Shown here: positions 12,953 to 14,319 of the stretch, one piece after another
Numbering within the stretch: position 1 is the first letter of the stretch
How the letters are laid out: each line of letters opens with the position of its first letter
Source of the DNA: Methanomassiliicoccales archaeon
Lineage (GTDB): Archaea > Thermoplasmatota > Thermoplasmata > Methanomassiliicoccales > UBA472
Assembly: GCA_013329565.1 (NCBI GenBank)
Contig: DUJZ01000136.1
Coordinates: 492-14,810, forward strand
Reading direction: 5' to 3'
Length of the DNA stretch: 14,319 bases
Made by a program: the position numbers and the translations under genes
The notes under the pieces: model-generated
The model's database searches: none
What the model was told of the DNA's origin: nothing
The model's input: the letters and a program-made list of their open reading frames with translations, nothing else

Positions 12953-14319
12953 ATGGCCCTCGACCACCTGTTCTTCAAGCGCGACGTGCCCTTCCGATTG
13001 GTCGAAATAGACCTGGCCAAGGCCACGGACGATGAGCTAAAGGTCCTCAGCAAGGAGATGGGGCTTTCCCTTTCTTTGGACGAGATGAAGCGCATCCGCG
13101 ATCATTTCGTTGGGCTCGGACGACGCCCCACGGACGTGGAGCTGGAATCTATCGCCCAAGCATGGAGCGAGCACTGTTGTTACAAATCATCCAAGGTCAT
13201 CCTGCGCGAGCACATCTTTGGAATAGATAACGGAAAAGTTCTGTCCCGCGGCGACGCCGGGGTCATGGAGTTCGATGACGAATACGGTTACGCGCTGAGG
13301 ATAGAGAGCCACAATCATCCCTCGGCCATCGAGCCGTACGGCGGCGCCGCTACGGGCATAGGCGGCATCGTCCGTGACGTGCTGTGCATGGGAGCGCAGC
13401 CAGTAGCGCTTGTCGACCCGCTCTTCTTCGGTCCCATAGATCACAAGGGCGAGCTTCCCGCCGGTTCGAAGACGCCCAAATATCTTGTATCGGGCGTCGT
13501 CGCCGGAATACGCGATTACGGCAACCGCATCGGCATACCGACCGTCTGCGGTGGTCTCTATTTCGACGAATCGTACCTGGGCAACTGCCTGGTCAACGTC
13601 GGCTGCGTCGGCATCGTTAAAAAGAAAGATCTGCGCAACAACGCCGTCGGTGGCGTTGACGACTACCTGATCCTCTGCGGCGGGCGCACTGGCCGTGATG
13701 GAATTCATGGCGTGACGTTCGCTTCCGCTGAACTGAGTTCCAAGTCCGAGGACGAGAGCCGCGGGGCCGTTCAACTGGGAGATCCAATAACCAAGGAACC
13801 GCTCATTCACGCCTGTCTGGAAGTGAACTCGCTCGGCCTCATCAATGGAATGAAGGATCTGGGCGGAGGCGGGCTGTCCTGCGTCGTTGGCGAGATGGCC
13901 CTTTCCGGCGGATGCGGCGCCGAGGTCGACCTGGACAAGGTTCCGCTGAAGGAGAGCGGCCTGGCCCCCTGGGAGGTCTGGGTCTCCGAATCCCAGGAAC
14001 GAATGATGCTCGCCGCTTCCGAAGAGAACGTAGAACGCATACTGGACCTGTTCGCCATGTGGGACGTGGACGCCACCGTGATAGGAAAGGTCGTTCCTGG
14101 CAAGCAGGTCACCCTGAAATGGCTTGGGGTCCAGGTCTTCCAGGTGGACCTGGAGTTCCTGACCAAAGGACCGGAATACTGCCGCCCCTGCAAGATAGAG
14201 ACCCGCTCCAAGATGATCAAGGAGGTCAAGCCGAAGCTCCCGGACATGAAGACCATCGTCCTGGACCTTCTGGCCGACCCGAACATCGCCAGCAAGGAGT
14301 GGGTGTTCCGGATGTACGA
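12953..14319 (+). CDS. purL: Phosphoribosylformylglycinamidine synthase subunit PurL, N-terminal part (runs off the window)
   Basis: This is the synthetase subunit of the FGAM synthase complex, which uses ATP and ammonia to aminate FGAR. The first 455 codons are present; small-type PurL is usually about 700-770 residues, so roughly 60 percent is visible. [14 protein letters not shown] near residue 70 holds the conserved catalytic histidine (SEHC motif), here with a second cysteine where serine is usual. [27 protein letters not shown] is the ATP-binding and domain signature, and [15 protein letters not shown] lies near residue 300. No internal stop is seen. The ATG at 12953 follows ggtga by five bases and lies five bases after the purS stop. 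The three-subunit form is typical of archaea and many Gram-positive bacteria. Confidence 0.95.
   Translation, partial: MALDHLFFKRDVPFRLVEIDLAKATDDELKVLSKEMGLSLSLDEMKRIRDHFVGLGRRPTDVELESIAQAWSEHCCYKSSKVILREHIFGIDNGKVLSRGDAGVMEFDDEYGYALRIESHNHPSAIEPYGGAATGIGGIVRDVLCMGAQPVALVDPLFFGPIDHKGELPAGSKTPKYLVSGVVAGIRDYGNRIGIPTVCGGLYFDESYLGNCLVNVGCVGIVKKKDLRNNAVGGVDDYLILCGGRTGRDGIHGVTFASAELSSKSEDESRGAVQLGDPITKEPLIHACLEVNSLGLINGMKDLGGGGLSCVVGEMALSGGCGAEVDLDKVPLKESGLAPWEVWVSESQERMMLAASEENVERILDLFAMWDVDATVIGKVVPGKQVTLKWLGVQVFQVDLEFLTKGPEYCRPCKIETRSKMIKEVKPKLPDMKTIVLDLLADPNIASKEWVFRMY

Noticed and set aside
1..14319. CRISPR arrays, tRNA or rRNA genes, insertion sequences, attachment sites
   Set aside because: I looked in the intergenic gaps and saw no repeat-spacer pattern, no tRNA-like cloverleaf or T-loop, no transposase and no flanking direct repeats; the gaps are short, the longest about 150 bases.

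Overview
This window reads as an archaeal chromosome segment, most likely from a euryarchaeal/Thermoplasmata-type lineage (Methanomassiliicoccales or relatives are my best guess, not proven). The evidence is the gene content: pantoate kinase beside an archaeal-type CoaBC, a HerA-family ATPase, a DUF357 protein, archaeal-type ProRS with a C-terminal Cys cluster, short archaeal PRPP synthetase, TrmI and PurS/PurL. Upstream regions also show TATA boxes about 26 bases before start codons, as in leaderless archaeal transcripts. By eye the core genes are GC-rich.

Left part (1-3363, plus strand): the end of glycine dehydrogenase subunit 2 (gcvPB), thymidylate kinase (tmk), CoaBC and pantoate kinase. 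gcvPB/tmk and coaBC/pantoate kinase are joined by ATGA overlaps, and coaBC appears to have its own promoter over the tmk stop codon. CoaBC and pantoate kinase together cover the archaeal pantoate-to-4'-phosphopantetheine route apart from phosphopantothenate synthetase. Convergent to these (3347-5294, minus) lie a HerA-type ATPase and a DUF357 protein with one base between them.

Middle part (5318-7732): a divergent promoter region carries two mirrored copies of one 12-base TATA-containing box, serving the HerA-type gene and prs. prs is followed by proS. Two minus-strand genes for unrecognised membrane proteins (two and about nine predicted helices) then converge on proS with no gap.

Accessory-looking part (9011-10697): a lower-GC minus-strand pair of unknown genes (80 and 224 codons) with coupled translation and a very AT-rich 3' end, a short palindrome upstream of it, and a wrecked DASS/SLC13-type anion transporter gene in three reading frames with most of its middle deleted. 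This is the least ordinary part of the window. I found no CRISPR array, RNA gene, insertion sequence or recognised defence system.

Right part (10754-14319, plus): a two-helix membrane protein with a C-terminal zinc ribbon, trmI, a MarC-family membrane protein, and purS followed by the first 455 codons of purL, which runs off the end of the window. Overall the window is mainly housekeeping (nucleotide, CoA, translation and DNA-processing genes) with one small variable island.
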